A model generated the notes under the pieces. The model saw only the letters and a program-made list of their open reading frames with translations, had not been told where the DNA came from and made no database searches. Made by a program: the position numbers and the translations under genes. Below, piece after piece: positions 24,324 through 34,981 of a DNA stretch of 64,000 nucleotides. The DNA is from Brugia malayi (Eukaryota; Nematoda; Chromadorea; Rhabditida; Onchocercidae), in contig NW_025062479.1 of the NCBI RefSeq assembly GCF_000002995.4, forward strand, positions 24,048,221 to 24,112,220. Direction: 5' to 3'. The first letter of the stretch is position 1. Every line of letters begins with the position of its first letter.

Positions 24324-27300
24324 TATTATTATTATTATTATATTATTATCACTATTATTATAATTTTTATCTCATACGGAAGGTTATATTATTATTTTTA
24401 TTAGTTATTAAGTATTATTAATTATTATCAATTGTTTGTTATTATTATTATATATTATTACTAATATAATTTTATTTTATATCGGAAGGCTATATTATTA
24501 CTATTATTAATTGTTATTATTATTATTATTATAATTTCATTTTATACCGGAAGATTATATTAATATTATTATTTATATTATTATTAGTTATTATTGTTGT
24601 TATTAATTATTATTACTATTAACTATTATCATTAATTATTATTATTACTATTATTATAATTTTAATTTTATACCTGAAGGTTATATTATTATTTATATTA
24701 TTATTATTATTAATTGTTTATTATCATTGTAATTTTTACTTCATGCCGAAAGGTTATATTATTATCATTATTGTTATAATTTTTATTTCATATTTTTTTA
24801 TGAAATTTTTTTGTAAAAAAAAAGAAATTTTCATATATTAAAATAATATTAAAATTATAAATTATAACATTTTAACATAATTGCAGAAAAATAAATAAAA
24901 ATTAATATTTAACATTGAAAAATTGTGTTTTTATTTAATTAAAAATGATATAAGTGAAATGTCTCTTACATTTATTAAATTATTTTAGTTTCAAAAATAT
25001 ATTCTAAATTTATAATTAAAAAATTTTTACAAAAAAATTTTAATTCATTCATTTTTTATAGGATTAATTTCATCTTCCAGTTCTACTTGCATAAGTAAAG
25101 ATAATACTTTGTTGGATGAAAAGAAGTATGTTAAAGTTTCTTTCTTTTTTTTTTTTTTCTTTTAAATAAGAATATTTAAATAATTAATTGAATTATTATA
25201 TTTATCCATTTTTTGAATTTTTCTTTTCACATTTTAATTTTAATTTAAAATTTTATTAGATAGAATTTTATAAAAGAATAAATTTTTTTTACTATGTAAA
25301 TTTTAAATTTATTCTTTTGCTAAACTGAATAATATATTTCAGTAAATTTTAGTTTGTTTGTTTTAGAATTCAGTAATTTATTCGATATTAATTATAATTC
25401 AGTAATTATATTAATTTCGAAATTATGTTAAAATATATTTACTGTTAAAATTTCGAGAATTTTTTTTTTGAGGAATATTTCGAGAAATGCGCAAAAAGTA
25501 CCATCCATTCATTTCACATCTAAAGATCAAATTTCCAAATACAACAAATCATCGCATTTTTTCGGGAATATAGATGATAAAAATGATAATGAAAAATCAA
25601 CCGGTATTCGAACTGCTCGTAGCATTCCGGATCAGCTAATAATAACAGCAAAAAGTTCACGTTTTCCTGAAACTGATGAACAAGCAGCATTAACTGCATG
25701 TGAATTATCGCAAGAATTATTGAATCGTAGTAGAAGCGCAAAAAAAGATAAACAACAACATCTCATTAAAACTACCGGAAATTTTCCTGATACGCAAATT
25801 TCATCACGGAAAATATTTTCGACCGTACAACCGACACATATTAGCAGTTCTTCATTAACTGAAATTAAATCAAAGAATTTAAAATTACCTTCAATATCAC
25901 TAGAACAAGAAAGGAAAAATGTTTCTATTGTTTCCGACAAATGTCACCATTCCATGTCACCAAAACGAAAATACGGTTTATTACCACCAACATCAAGTAT
26001 CATATCAGCTACACCTAAACATTCCTCAAAAAGTCGCAGCGGCGAAAATGTCACCTCAAAATCATTAATGTCATCTCAAATATCAAAAGTATTTCACATC
26101 ATTTCTTTTCAATTTTAATTTCTTTAAATTTCACCAAATTTCTTTTATTATTATTATTATTGCCATTATCATTATTATTATTATTATCTTTATTATTATC
26201 ATTATTATTGTTATTATTATTATTGTTATTATTATCATTATCATTATTATTGTTATTATTATTATTATTGTTATTATTATTATTACTATTATCATTATTA
26301 TCATTATTGTCATTATTATTATTATTATCATTATTATTACTAATATTATTATCATTACTTCCATCAAAATATAACAATGCATATATTGAAAAAAAAAAAA
26401 AATTTTCTAAATTTTTACTGATAAAATATTTTTATAATTGATAAATTATTATTTTAAAGGATTAATCACTTGATATTTGATAAATTGATAAATATAATAA
26501 GTTAAATATAAGAATCATAAATTTTGCACTCTTTTAATTTTAAAATCAAATAGATAAAAATAAATGAGAATTCAACTAGAGAATGGGAAAATTTTTGAAT
26601 CAGATAACAAAAAATAATTAAAAGTGACAAAAAAAAAAAGACAATAAAATGTTTTTAGAGAAAAAATTCATCGAGAAAAACTTAAGTAAATTCAAGTAAA
26701 AAAAAAAAAGACATGAAAATAACATTAATTAAACATTTGATAAAAATTTAAAATATTTTTGCAATAAAATCAATTTTATTTCATATATAATAAAGTTATA
26801 CTAAATAATATTACAGGAAACATTCTCAGATATTGATAAGAAAGTACACGTAAAAACTAAGAAAACGTCAAAGGAAATTCAATCACTTGAATCACGTTTT
26901 GGACAATTGCCATCACGTTTTGAGAGATTCCCATTACAAGCTCGATCAACAAAATCTCGTATAAACAATTTTTTTTTTTTTTTTAAATCTTTGAAATTAC
27001 TAATTTTTAATTTTTCTACTGATATTTTTCCATTATGATAAGGATTAATTTGAATTGAGAAAAATAATTTAGCCAACACATTATCACTTGAAAGTATTCC
27101 TGTGATATGATATGATAGTCACTTGAAAGTGTTCCTGTGATGTGATATGATAGTCACTTGAAAGTATTCCTGTGATATGATATGATAGTCACTTGAAAGT
27201 ATTCCTGTGATATGATATGATAGTCACTTGAAAGTGTTCCTGTGATATGATATGATAGTCACTTGAAAGTATTCCTGTGATATGATATGATAGTCACTTG

Positions 27301-30300
27301 AAAGTATTCCTGTGATATGATATGATAGTCACTTGAAAGTATTCCTGTGATATGATATGATAGTCACTTGAAAGTATTCCTGTGATATGATATGATAGTC
27401 ACTTGAAAGTATTCCTGTGATATGATATGATAGTCACTTGAAAGTATTCCTGTGATATGATATGATAGTCACTTGAAAGTGTTCCTGTGATATGATATGA
27501 TAGTCACTTGAAAGTATTCCTGTGATATGATATGATAGTCACTTGAAAGTATTCCTGTGATATGATATGATAGTCACTTGAAAGTATTCCTGTGATATGA
27601 TATGATAGTCACTTGAAAGTATTCCTGTGATATGATATGATAGTCACTTGAAAGTGTTCCTGTGATATGATATGATATGTAACACAAAAATCGGATGATA
27701 CTAATTTTCATATCTAACTTTTTGTATTTAATTTTTTTTTTTCGTATATATATTTAATTTTTAAAATTTTTCTTTTGAAATATCTATTTAATATGCTCTT
27801 TAGTAATTAATCTTTGAAAATAATTAGTTCATTAGTTTAGTAATTAATTTTCCAAAATATAATTTCGATTAATTTCATTTAAAATTAACTTTAGTTTAAT
27901 ATCAGTGCTAGCCTATAGCATAAGAGAAGAATGAGAATTATTTTATTATCAAATAATATCGATTGATATTTAATTTTCAAAAATTTGAAATTCGGATTTG
28001 CTTCAAAATTTTTTTTTTTTAATCTCTATTAATTATTTTGTTTTGAAAGTGAAATATTTTTGAAAATTAAATTGAGCGAATGATTTTATCGTCCTATTTT
28101 GCCAATTTAAATTATCAATTTTTTTTCCTTTCTTTTTTTTTAATTTTAGGACAAAAAAAATCATTTGATACCTCTGCTAAACGAATTCGAGCAAAACGGT
28201 TTGTTTATTTTCATTTCTTCAAAAAAAAAAAAAAAAAAAAAAAAAAAAACAACAAAAACAAAAACAAAACAAAACAAAAATAAAAGAAGAAAACTTTTAA
28301 TGTTTCATATTTTATTTTTAATTCAAAAAGTTCAGAAAAAAAAAAAAAAAAGAAAGCTGCACTGTATTCATACATTTGCGTTTAAAACCTATAATATAAC
28401 CCAACGTACGTTACTTATTCAGAGACGTACGTACGTTGGTATAATACAGATTTAAAAGTCATCTAAATCATTTTAATAAAAAATGAAATAAATAAATAAT
28501 CATTCTCTAGAGTACCATCATTAATAAGTGTAACACAAGAATCGGATGATACTAAAAGTTCCTCAATACGAACACCATCAAAATGTAAGTAATTTAATTT
28601 TTTTTTAAATTTTATTTAAAAAAAAAAGTGTAAAACTTTTTTTTTTTTTGTTTTCTTAAATTAAAGAAATAAATTTTAGGGTTTGAAAAGTCAAAAATAT
28701 TTGCAGATCAATCAGAATTAGAACAACCAGTACAAAGTAATAATTTTCAATAGTTTTACTTTAACTTTCATTTCTTTACTTTCAATAGTTTTACTTTAAC
28801 TTTCATTTCTTTACTCTCAATATTTTTACTTTAACTTTCATTTCTTTACTCTCAATATTTTTACTTTAACTTTCATTTCTTTACTTTCAGTAGTTTTACT
28901 TTAACTTTCATTTCTTTACTCTCAATAGTTTTACTTTAACTTTCATTTCTTTACTCTCAATAGTTTTACTTTAACTTTCATTTCTTTACTCTCAATATTT
29001 TTACTTTAACTTTCATTTCTTTACTTTCAGTAGTTTTACTTTAACTTTCATTTCTTTACTTTCAATAGTTTTACTTTAACTTTCATTTTTTTACTCTCAA
29101 TAGTTTTACTTTAACTTTCATTTCTTTACTTTCAATAGTTTTACTTTAACTTTCATTTCTTTACTTTCAATAGTTTTACTTTAACTTTCATTTCTTTACT
29201 TTCAGTAGTTTTACTTTAACTTTCATTTCTTTACTTTCAATAGTTTTACTTTAACTTTCATTTTTTTACTCTCAATAGTTTTACTTTAACTTTCATTTCT
29301 TTACTTTCAATAGTTTTACTTTAACTTTCATTTCTTTACTTTCAATAGTTTTACTTTAACTTTCATTTCTTTACTTTCAGTAGTTTTACTTTAACTTTCA
29401 TTTCTTTACTTTCAATAGTTTTACTTTAACTTTCATTTTTTTACTCTCAATAGTTTTACTTTAACTTTCATTTCTTTACTTTCGTTTACGTCATTTTTTA
29501 ATGAAAAATTTATAACGGACGTCAATTATGCTCGATGAAATACAATGAAATTCAATTATTTTATTAATATATTTTTTTTTTTGAATTGCAGCAAAAAGTA
29601 TTGTTATTCCCATATCTTCCACTACACTAAAATCATCTGGCGCAAATGTACCAACAATAGAAGCGCCATTAGCATCAAAAGCAAGCACGTAAGTGAATTA
29701 CGCAACGCGAAAGTAATTTTACATTGTTATAATTTCAGTATAAAATTGAAAAATTTGATGATAAACCAACATTAATTTAAATTTACTTTGTTTTATAATA
29801 AAAAAAAAAAAACTTTTCTTTACATTTTTCTCGAATATTTTCATTCAATTTTTTTATTTTTATTTTTTAATTTCAGGACAAAAAAAGTTTCATCAATTTC
29901 TGATACATTAATTAAAAAAAAAGGATCTACGGTAATATCAAAGATTTCTTTTTTTTTTTTTTCAAATTTTAGTAGTATATTCTCGAATAATAAAAACATT
30001 TTTTTTTTTAATTTTAATAATATTTCCTTCAAAAAATAAAAAATTTTTAGTAATTAATTCTCGAATAACAATGAAAATTGCTTGCTTACTTTTCTAGTTT
30101 AGATTACTCCTTTTATCAACCTGAAATTCATTAAATAATTTACATATATAAAAGTTGGAAATTGAAATTGGAAATTAGTAATATTTTAAATTATTTCATG
30201 GCAAATGTTGAAATACACATTTGTATAGATATATATTTGAATTTTAACTAAAAAATAGTTATTTGAATACATATTCGATTTTTAATTAAAAATAGTTATT

Positions 30301-31542
30301 CGAATACATATTCGATTTTTAATTAAAAATAGTTATTCGAATACAAATTCGAATTTTAATTAAAAAATAGTTATTCGAATACATATTGGAATTTTAATTA
30401 AAAATAGCCATTCGAATAAATATTCGAATTTTAATTAAAAAATAGTTCAAATATTTTAAAATGGAATATTTAGGATGGTCAAAAAGATGGAACTTCTATA
30501 ATGATTCTATACATATAATCGAATTTTAATTAAAAAATAGCCATTCGAATAAATATTCGAATTTTAATTAAAAAATAACTATTCGAATACATATTCGAAT
30601 TTTAATTAAAAATAGCCATTCGAATAAATATTCGAATTTTAATTAAAAAATAGTTCAAATATTTTAAAATGGAATATTTAGGATGGTCAAAAAGATGGAA
30701 CTTCTATAATGATTCTATACATATAATCGAATTTTAATTAAAAAATAGCCATTCGAATAAATATTCGAATTTTAATTAAAAAATAACTATTCGAATACAA
30801 ATTCGAATTTTAATTAAAAATAGCCATTCGAATAAATATTCGAATTTTAATTAAAAAATAGTTCAGATATTTTAAAATGGAATATTTAGGATGGTCAAAA
30901 AGATGGAACTTCAATAATGATTGAATCGAAAGATGACGAAAATCTTACCGTATGTTTCATTTATTAATAAATTGTTCTAGCAAACTGTAAAATATAATTA
31001 ATTAAAAATTTTTTAAATCAAAAATTATTTTACAAATTTTCAGATTACAAATTAGTTTGCAAATTTTTGAATTTGCATTTAACTACAAATTTACATTAAA
31101 AGATTTTCTCTCTTTTTTTTTTTTACTTTAAAGAAATTCTGATTGAAATGAAATATGAAAAAAATTTTTTTGAAATTGAAATATAGTCTTAAAATATATG
31201 ATAAAAAAAAAACAGAACAAATAAAAAATTGAAATGAAATATGAAATTTTTTGAAATTGAAAATATATTCTTAAAATATATGATGAAAAAAACAAAACAG
31301 GTAAACAAATAAACAAAACAAATAAACAATAAACAATTACAAAAAAAAAAGAGATGAAATTAGTTTCAATTTTGATAATTATTGCTAATATTTGAAATTA
31401 ATTTTTTCAGATTCAATTAAATATAAATTTACAAGTGAAAAATAAAGATGGTAAATTAAGTGAAAAACAAAAGCTAAAACCGGAACGTATACTGATAAAT
31501 GATCGTGAAGTATACCGGAAAAGTGAAAGTTATCATTTATAA
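12509..31542 (+). CDS. Unrecognised 25-exon gene for a Ser/Lys-rich protein of about 1,030 residues
   Basis: Exons: 12509-12607, 13548-13648, 14962-15041, a short uncertain exon ending 15396, 16208-16274, 16576-16730, 17515-17680, 19034-19218, 20221-20370, 21027-21109, 21533-21723, 22145-22208, 22614-22651, 23059-23166, 23814-24074, 25062-25125, 25473-26088, 26817-26958, 28150-28198, 28511-28584, 28680-28736, 29592-29688, 29877-29931, 30890-30949, 31411-31542. Apart from the uncertain exon, every junction has GT/AG sites in matching phase, which strongly supports one long gene. A stop at 12500-12502 in the same frame fixes the start. The N-terminal third looks folded. VTAIDTFTASDYLVGDSMDN followed by LLINNPRNLTIF faintly recalls the second half of a PDZ domain, and later blocks include ITVQAVRVGNDYVRIDRKME and FNLIGSLVITAFQ. 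From about residue 340 it is Ser/Thr/Lys-rich and probably disordered. No signal peptide or membrane span is seen. I do not know its function; a cytoplasmic scaffold is a guess. Confidence 0.78.
13860..14700. repeat. Intronic tandem array with alternating ~51-bp monomers
   Basis: Two monomer types mostly alternate. One has AAATCGGCTATATTATCAAT then TTTTTCTAAATGATT. The other has AAATTAGCTATATTATCAAT then AGTTTTTTAAATATTTT. About 15 monomers fill the intron between the exons at 13548 and 14962, giving a dimeric higher-order repeat of about 100 bp. Confidence 0.85.
15389..15396 (+). other. Short exon of uncertain length before a strong GTATGT donor
   Basis: The exon ending 15041 finishes in phase 1, but the exon starting 16208 reads open only in phase 0, so something of length 2 modulo 3 must lie between. 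The donor GTATGT at 15397 is strong and the frame before it is open (up to QTNQQFMRHSMQGLK). The only AG nearby is at 15387-15388, which would leave an 8-nt microexon encoding part of GLK. A longer exon with a mutated or misread acceptor near 15354 is the alternative. Confidence 0.45.
15470..16195. repeat. Intronic tandem repeat, period about 120-130 bp, about six copies
   Basis: Units contain AAAAGTTTAACTTTTATTGG, TTGATTATATGATAACAAAA and AATTATGATAAATATAATAA. The last copy ends about 10 bp before the TTTTATAG acceptor of the exon at 16208. Confidence 0.8.
16689..17165 (+). repeat. Tandem repeat (periods 198 and 197 bp) that duplicates an exon tail and its splice donor
   Basis: The last ~42 coding bases of the exon 16576-16730 and its donor (CTTCCAACG then GTAATATTTG) recur in the following intron. 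The shared anchor AATTAATATA lies at 16691, 16889 and 17086. The second copy has ATG in place of ACG before the donor. No acceptor precedes the copies, so they are decoy donors and not extra exons. Reading on from the true donor meets an in-frame stop within about 10 codons. Confidence 0.88.
17685..18960. repeat. Intronic tandem array, period about 200-225 bp, six copies
   Basis: Each unit has AGTTTCTTTTTTCAATTTCT, TATCTTATCACTTATC and a long poly-A, then TAATTAAATAGAAGAATTAG and ACTAGATAATCTTAA. Copies start near 17700, 17925, 18133, 18335, 18560 and 18770. Length differences come mostly from the poly-A run. The first copy starts almost at the donor of the exon ending 17680. Confidence 0.85.
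19590..20190. repeat. Intronic tandem repeat, period about 240 bp, about 2.5 copies
   Basis: Repeated blocks include TTTATCAATTTATCACTAAC, ACCTTTGTACTTTCCATTAT and CTAAACATTATCAGTGATGA. It sits immediately before the acceptor region of the exon at 20221. Confidence 0.75.
20400..20880. repeat. Two-copy intronic duplication of about 240 bp
   Basis: Two similar halves share TAATAAATGATAAAATTTAA, GACATAATAAAATTATCATT and TTCATATTGATAATTAATCA. Confidence 0.75.
23299..23402 (+). pseudogene. Duplicate-like or alternative terminal exon after exon 23059-23166
   Basis: After a TTTGTTACAG acceptor, an open frame reads CLEAHSDSLRTGQSISTEST, then KNPKQSDY and a stop. It resembles the preceding exon (TEAFLNAELHTSRPLRNTSK, then PENPETIDY) in both order and ending. 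It starts with 11 A residues. In the phase delivered by the upstream exon this shifts it out of the similar frame, and one A fewer would restore it. The main transcript passes over it: exon 23166 joins 23814 in phase. It is either an alternative last exon or a decayed exon copy. Confidence 0.45.
23707..23752. repeat. (TC)n microsatellite in an intron
   Basis: A polypyrimidine CT run about 60 bp before the acceptor of the exon at 23814. Confidence 0.9.
24081..24137. other. Near-perfect palindrome just after a splice donor
   Basis: AATACTTCCGGAAAGTTATA at 24081-24100 is exactly inverted at 24118-24137. Pairing continues into the AT-rich centre, so the hairpin stem exceeds 25 bp with almost no loop. 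It begins 6 bases after the GT of the donor at 24075. In pre-mRNA it could partly occlude the donor. In DNA it is a potential cruciform. Confidence 0.85.
24160..24790. repeat. Compound minisatellite with (TTA)n expansions
   Basis: A core like TTTCATACGGAAGGTTATAT recurs about seven times with variants (ACCGAAAGG, ATCGGAAGGC, ACCTGAAGG), separated by (TTA)n of varying length. The core matches one arm of the palindrome at 24081-24137, so the array appears to derive from it. Confidence 0.8.
26145..26365. repeat. (ATT)n microsatellite with ATC/GTT interruptions
   Basis: A trinucleotide run in the intron after the exon ending 26088. It produces meaningless Leu, Asn and Ile runs in all frames. Confidence 0.95.
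27084..27678. repeat. Near-perfect 35-bp minisatellite, 17 copies
   Basis: The unit begins TCACTTGAAAGTATTCCTGT and ends GATATGATATGATAG. Copies are nearly identical, with AGTATT/AGTGTT variants, so the array is young or being homogenised. Each unit ends in ATAG and contains CCTGTGATA, so each carries weak acceptor- and donor-like dinucleotides. The right flank (27678-27704) is a copy of part of the exon at 28511-28584. Confidence 0.95.
27678..27704 (+). pseudogene. Exon fragment duplicated into an intron
   Basis: TGTAACACAAAAATCGGATG followed by ATACTAA matches 28539-28565, inside the coding exon 28511-28584, over 27 bases with one mismatch. It lies at the end of the 35-bp minisatellite, so the array and the exon share history. 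Confidence 0.8.
28401..28440. other. Inverted repeat CCAACGTACGT in an intron
   Basis: CCAACGTACGT at 28401-28411 is inverted in ACGTACGTTGG about 15 bases further on. Each arm is itself rich in the palindrome ACGT. It forms a GC-richer foldback inside an AT-rich intron. Confidence 0.7.
28745..29482. repeat. 35-bp minisatellite, about 21 copies
   Basis: The unit is TAGTTTTACTTTAACTTTCA then TTTCTTTACTTTCAA, repeated with few variants. It starts within 10 bases of the donor at 28737. It is unrelated in sequence to the 35-bp array at 27084 but has the same period. Confidence 0.95.
30225..30890 (+). repeat. Higher-order repeat, 208-bp period, carrying decoy acceptor plus exon start
   Basis: Short units of about 36 bp (TATTCGAATTTTAATTAAAA, then AATAGCCATTCGAATAAA) are nested in a 208-bp unit. 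Twice, at 30474 and 30682, exactly 208 bp apart and 208 bp before the true exon start at 30890, the sequence repeats the ATATTTAG acceptor and the first 34 coding bases with one change. Both copies then hit a stop (reading MILYI and stop). Confidence 0.92.
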
Positions 31543-31600
31543 TTCATTCAGTTTTTATTGAATGATTATCTTTTCCGAAATATAATGTTGAATATAGCAT

Positions 31601-31606
31601 AATAAA
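31601..31606 (+). other. Polyadenylation signal of the 25-exon gene
   Basis: AATAAA 59 bp downstream of the TAA stop, at normal spacing for a nematode 3-prime UTR. Confidence 0.6.
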
Positions 31607-32019
31607 TTTAACAGTAAAAAAAAAATATGAAAGTTTGTTTTATTTAATTGTTTGTTTTTTTTTTTTTTTGGCCATCGAAACTTTTCATTTGTTCCGGAAA
31701 AAACAAAGATTGCAATGAGAGGAAAATCAATATTTTATCATAATTCTATGTTTTTTATTTCATAAAGGTTTTTTTTTTTTCAAAAAAAATCTAAAACAAA
31801 CATAAACAATAAAAAAATAAAACAAACATAAACTAATCCATAAATTTCCGGATGTTAGCGTCTTTTCTGGAGAATTATACTGAAATGGTAAATTATAAAA
31901 GTTTTTAAGTTTAAATATATTATTTAATTTTTTTTCAAAATTAATAACAATGATATCAGATTAAAATACATTTGCCGGAAATTATTATATATAAATAATT
32001 TGATAAAAGGATAAATAAA

Positions 32020-32240
32020 TAAACAATATAACATTATTTAGAATAAATTATTATCCACAAATAAATAACTAACCAAACAAGTAAATAAATAAACAAAAAA
32101 AAAAAAAAACGATATAACATTATTTAGAATAAATTATTATCCACAAATAAATAACTAACCAAACAAGTAAATAAATAAAAAAAAAAAAAAAACGATAAAA
32201 CATTATTTAGAATAAATTATTATCCATATATAAATAGATA
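32020..32240. repeat. Tandem repeat, period about 81-87 bp, three copies
   Basis: Shared blocks are TAACATTATTTAGAATAAAT and ATTATCCACAAATAAATAAC. Copies differ in the length of the poly-A run. Confidence 0.85.
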
Positions 32241-33811
32241 AATGAATAAACCAATAAATAAATAAATAGATAAATGAATAAATAAATAAATAAACAAACA
32301 AACAATATAAGCTATTATTTAGAAAAATTCATACCTAAAAGTTTTGTGTTTATCCAGTAATTGATGGATTATTGTTGATATGATTTGATGTGGTTGAATT
32401 AACTTGAAAATTGACACTAATCTGTAGTGACGTGATTAGTGTCATAAAATCACAAACAAATCAATTACGTAAAAAATTACAAGAGAAGTTCAAAGGTCAA
32501 GAGAATAAAATAGTTTAAACTAATAAATGAACAATTAGACAAATGAAGGCGAACATGCTAAAATATGTAACAAATGATTTCTAATTATCATAAAAATTCT
32601 TAGTGTTATCAAATTTAGCATAATTCAAAAGTTTGAAATTATTTCAATCAAATGATAAAATCAATTATTTTTTTTCATATTTTCAAAATTTGATCTGAAT
32701 AGTTTATCACCAAAGAATGCTATGATTACTTCTGATAAACTGATTAAATAATTGATTTTATGGTTGAAAGTTATCATCTGGACTGAATTTATAAAGATAA
32801 GAATTGCTATTATTATTTTTAATTAACAATTAAAATAAAAATGTGGAGTTAAATTTGCTTTATTATTTCAAAAAATAAAAAAAAGTAAGAGGAGAAAAAT
32901 GTATGATTTAAATCATTTAATGAAATTTCGAAAATTTTTGGATTATTTAATTTCGTTTAATATTTTCTTTTTTTTTTTTTTATTCTAAATAATATTGAAT
33001 GGAGTAAAATTGATTTTTGAAATGTTTCATTGAAATGTTTCATAAAATTGATTTTTGAAAATGTTTCAAAATTTTACATTTATTACTTTAAATGTTTAAG
33101 AAAATGCTAACAAATTTCTTTTTTTTATTAACTAATTTTTACTAATGAATAAAATTATTACTAATTAATGCATTTCTCTCCTACAAAGCCTCAAAATATC
33201 ATTCAATAATTTTAAAATTATGATAATAATTAATATTAGCAATTTCAAAAAAAAAAAAGAGATATTGAAGCAAAAAATGAAAAAAAGCTTTTATTAATTA
33301 TTTGTAATAAATTTAATATTATATTAAAATATTATAAAATTATAAAAAAAAAATTGATGTTAAAAAAAAAGAAGAATAATTGATTAAAATATTATAAAAT
33401 CATAAAAAAAAAAAATTGATTGTTATTATAAAATTAATACTAAGTTTTTTTTCATTTTATTATTTGAAAAAAAAAATCATTTCTTCAAAATTTTAATTTT
33501 CACTTCCAATAAATATTCATTAATTTTTGTTGCTATTCTTTTTATTCCTTAACTCTTTTTTTTTTTTTTTGTTTTTTGCATTATTTCTTTCAAATCTTAT
33601 TCAATTCATTTAAATTTGTTAGAATTTAAAATTTTTTTAAAAATTTTAAAAAAATTTATTTTTAATTTAAAAACAAAAACAAAAAACAATTTATATTTCT
33701 TTTGTTTTTTGATTTATTTTTCAAAGGTTAAATACAATTTTTTGCAAGTATTGGAATAGCCGCAAGGAAAAATAAATTCCGTAGGCGTACGTTTCTGTTA
33801 TTATTATTTGG

Positions 33812-33855
33812 TGATGGTGGCGGTGATGGTGGCGGTAATGGTGGCGGTGGTGACC
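33812..33855. repeat. GGTGATGGTGGC minisatellite, GC-rich
   Basis: Four imperfect copies of a GGTGATGGTGGC-like unit. It stands out as G-rich in AT-rich surroundings. The minus-strand frame gives a His-rich run, which I do not accept as a protein. Confidence 0.8.
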
Positions 33856-34162
33856 TAATCGTGTATGACCGCAACAACAAAAAAAAGAAATAAATTTTGG
33901 AAGAAAAGAAAGAATGTGATTAAATTTTCGAAATGTTTGATAAAATGTTGAAGAAAAAAAAAAAAAAAGATAATTCATTTTTTTTTTTTCTAATTCTTTT
34001 CTATCAGTAATTTTCATATTTACAACTAATAGAAATTAAAAAAAAAAAAAAAAAACTATCAAATCTATTCCGTGATGATACATCATAATTTTGTAAATTT
34101 CAATTTTTCATTAGTTCACTTCAAATAAAAGATATGAAGAAAGTAAGAGAAAAAATGGCTAT

Positions 34163-34920
34163 AGATAATTAATTAATAATAATAGTAATAATGTTGACGA
34201 TGATGATGATGATGATGATAATAATAATAGTAATAATGATGATGATGATAACAATAACAGTGATAACAATAATAATAATGATAATAATAATTATTAGTAA
34301 TAATAATAAGAAACAATATCAATAACGACGGTGATGACAACAGTAGCAACAACAATGACATTATTAACAACAATGATAATAGTTAACAGCAGTAATGGCA
34401 ACAATAACAGCTGATGAAAGCAACTATAATAATAAATAGTGACAATAATAAATAATATTAATAACAACAGTAATGACAATAATAATAACAACAATGACAT
34501 TCTTAACAAAAGTAACAACAATAACAACAGTAATGACAACAGTAAAAGCAACAGTAACAGCTAATGAGAACAGTAATAATAATAATAATGAATAATGTCA
34601 ATGACGACAGTAATGGCAATAATAGCAACAGCAATGACATTATTAACAATAACAACAATTAACAACAGTAATGGCAGCAATAAAAGCAACAGTAACAGCT
34701 AGTGAGAAGAATATAATATTAAAATAATGATAATAATAATAATAATTGATAATAATAATTGCAATAATAATAAACAGTAATAATAATGACGATAATAGCA
34801 GTAACAATAGCAATAATAAATAACATTAACAGCAACATTTTCAACAAAAAAAAAAAAAAACAACAATAACATTATGAATGACAACAAAAGCAACAGTGAG
34901 AAAAATAACAAAAGTGAAAA
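34163..34920. repeat. Cryptic trinucleotide tract (AAT/GAT/CAA/CAG mixtures)
   Basis: About 750 bp of mixed ATA, ACA, ATG and AGC triplets, pyrimidine-poor on the plus strand. Longer blocks such as CAACAGTAATGACAACA and AGCAACAGTAACAGC recur. All frames over it give Leu/Tyr/Ile-type runs. Confidence 0.85.
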
Positions 34921-34956
34921 ATGTGATATGAATGCGAGAAAAAAAAAAAAAAAAAA

Positions 34957-34981
34957 AGGAGAGAGAGAGAGAGAGAGAGAA
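34957..34981. repeat. (GA)n microsatellite
   Basis: About 12 GA dinucleotides following a poly-A run. Confidence 0.9.

Noticed and set aside
26099..26441. Asn-rich and Leu-rich frames on both strands
   Set aside because: Six-frame readings of the (ATT)n microsatellite inside an intron.
16689..29482. CRISPR-like array
   Set aside because: The repeats are contiguous tandem units without unique spacers, in introns of a eukaryotic gene.
33721..34017. His-rich minus-strand frame
   Set aside because: Made by the GGTGATGGTGGC minisatellite; the rest of the frame has no recognisable pattern.
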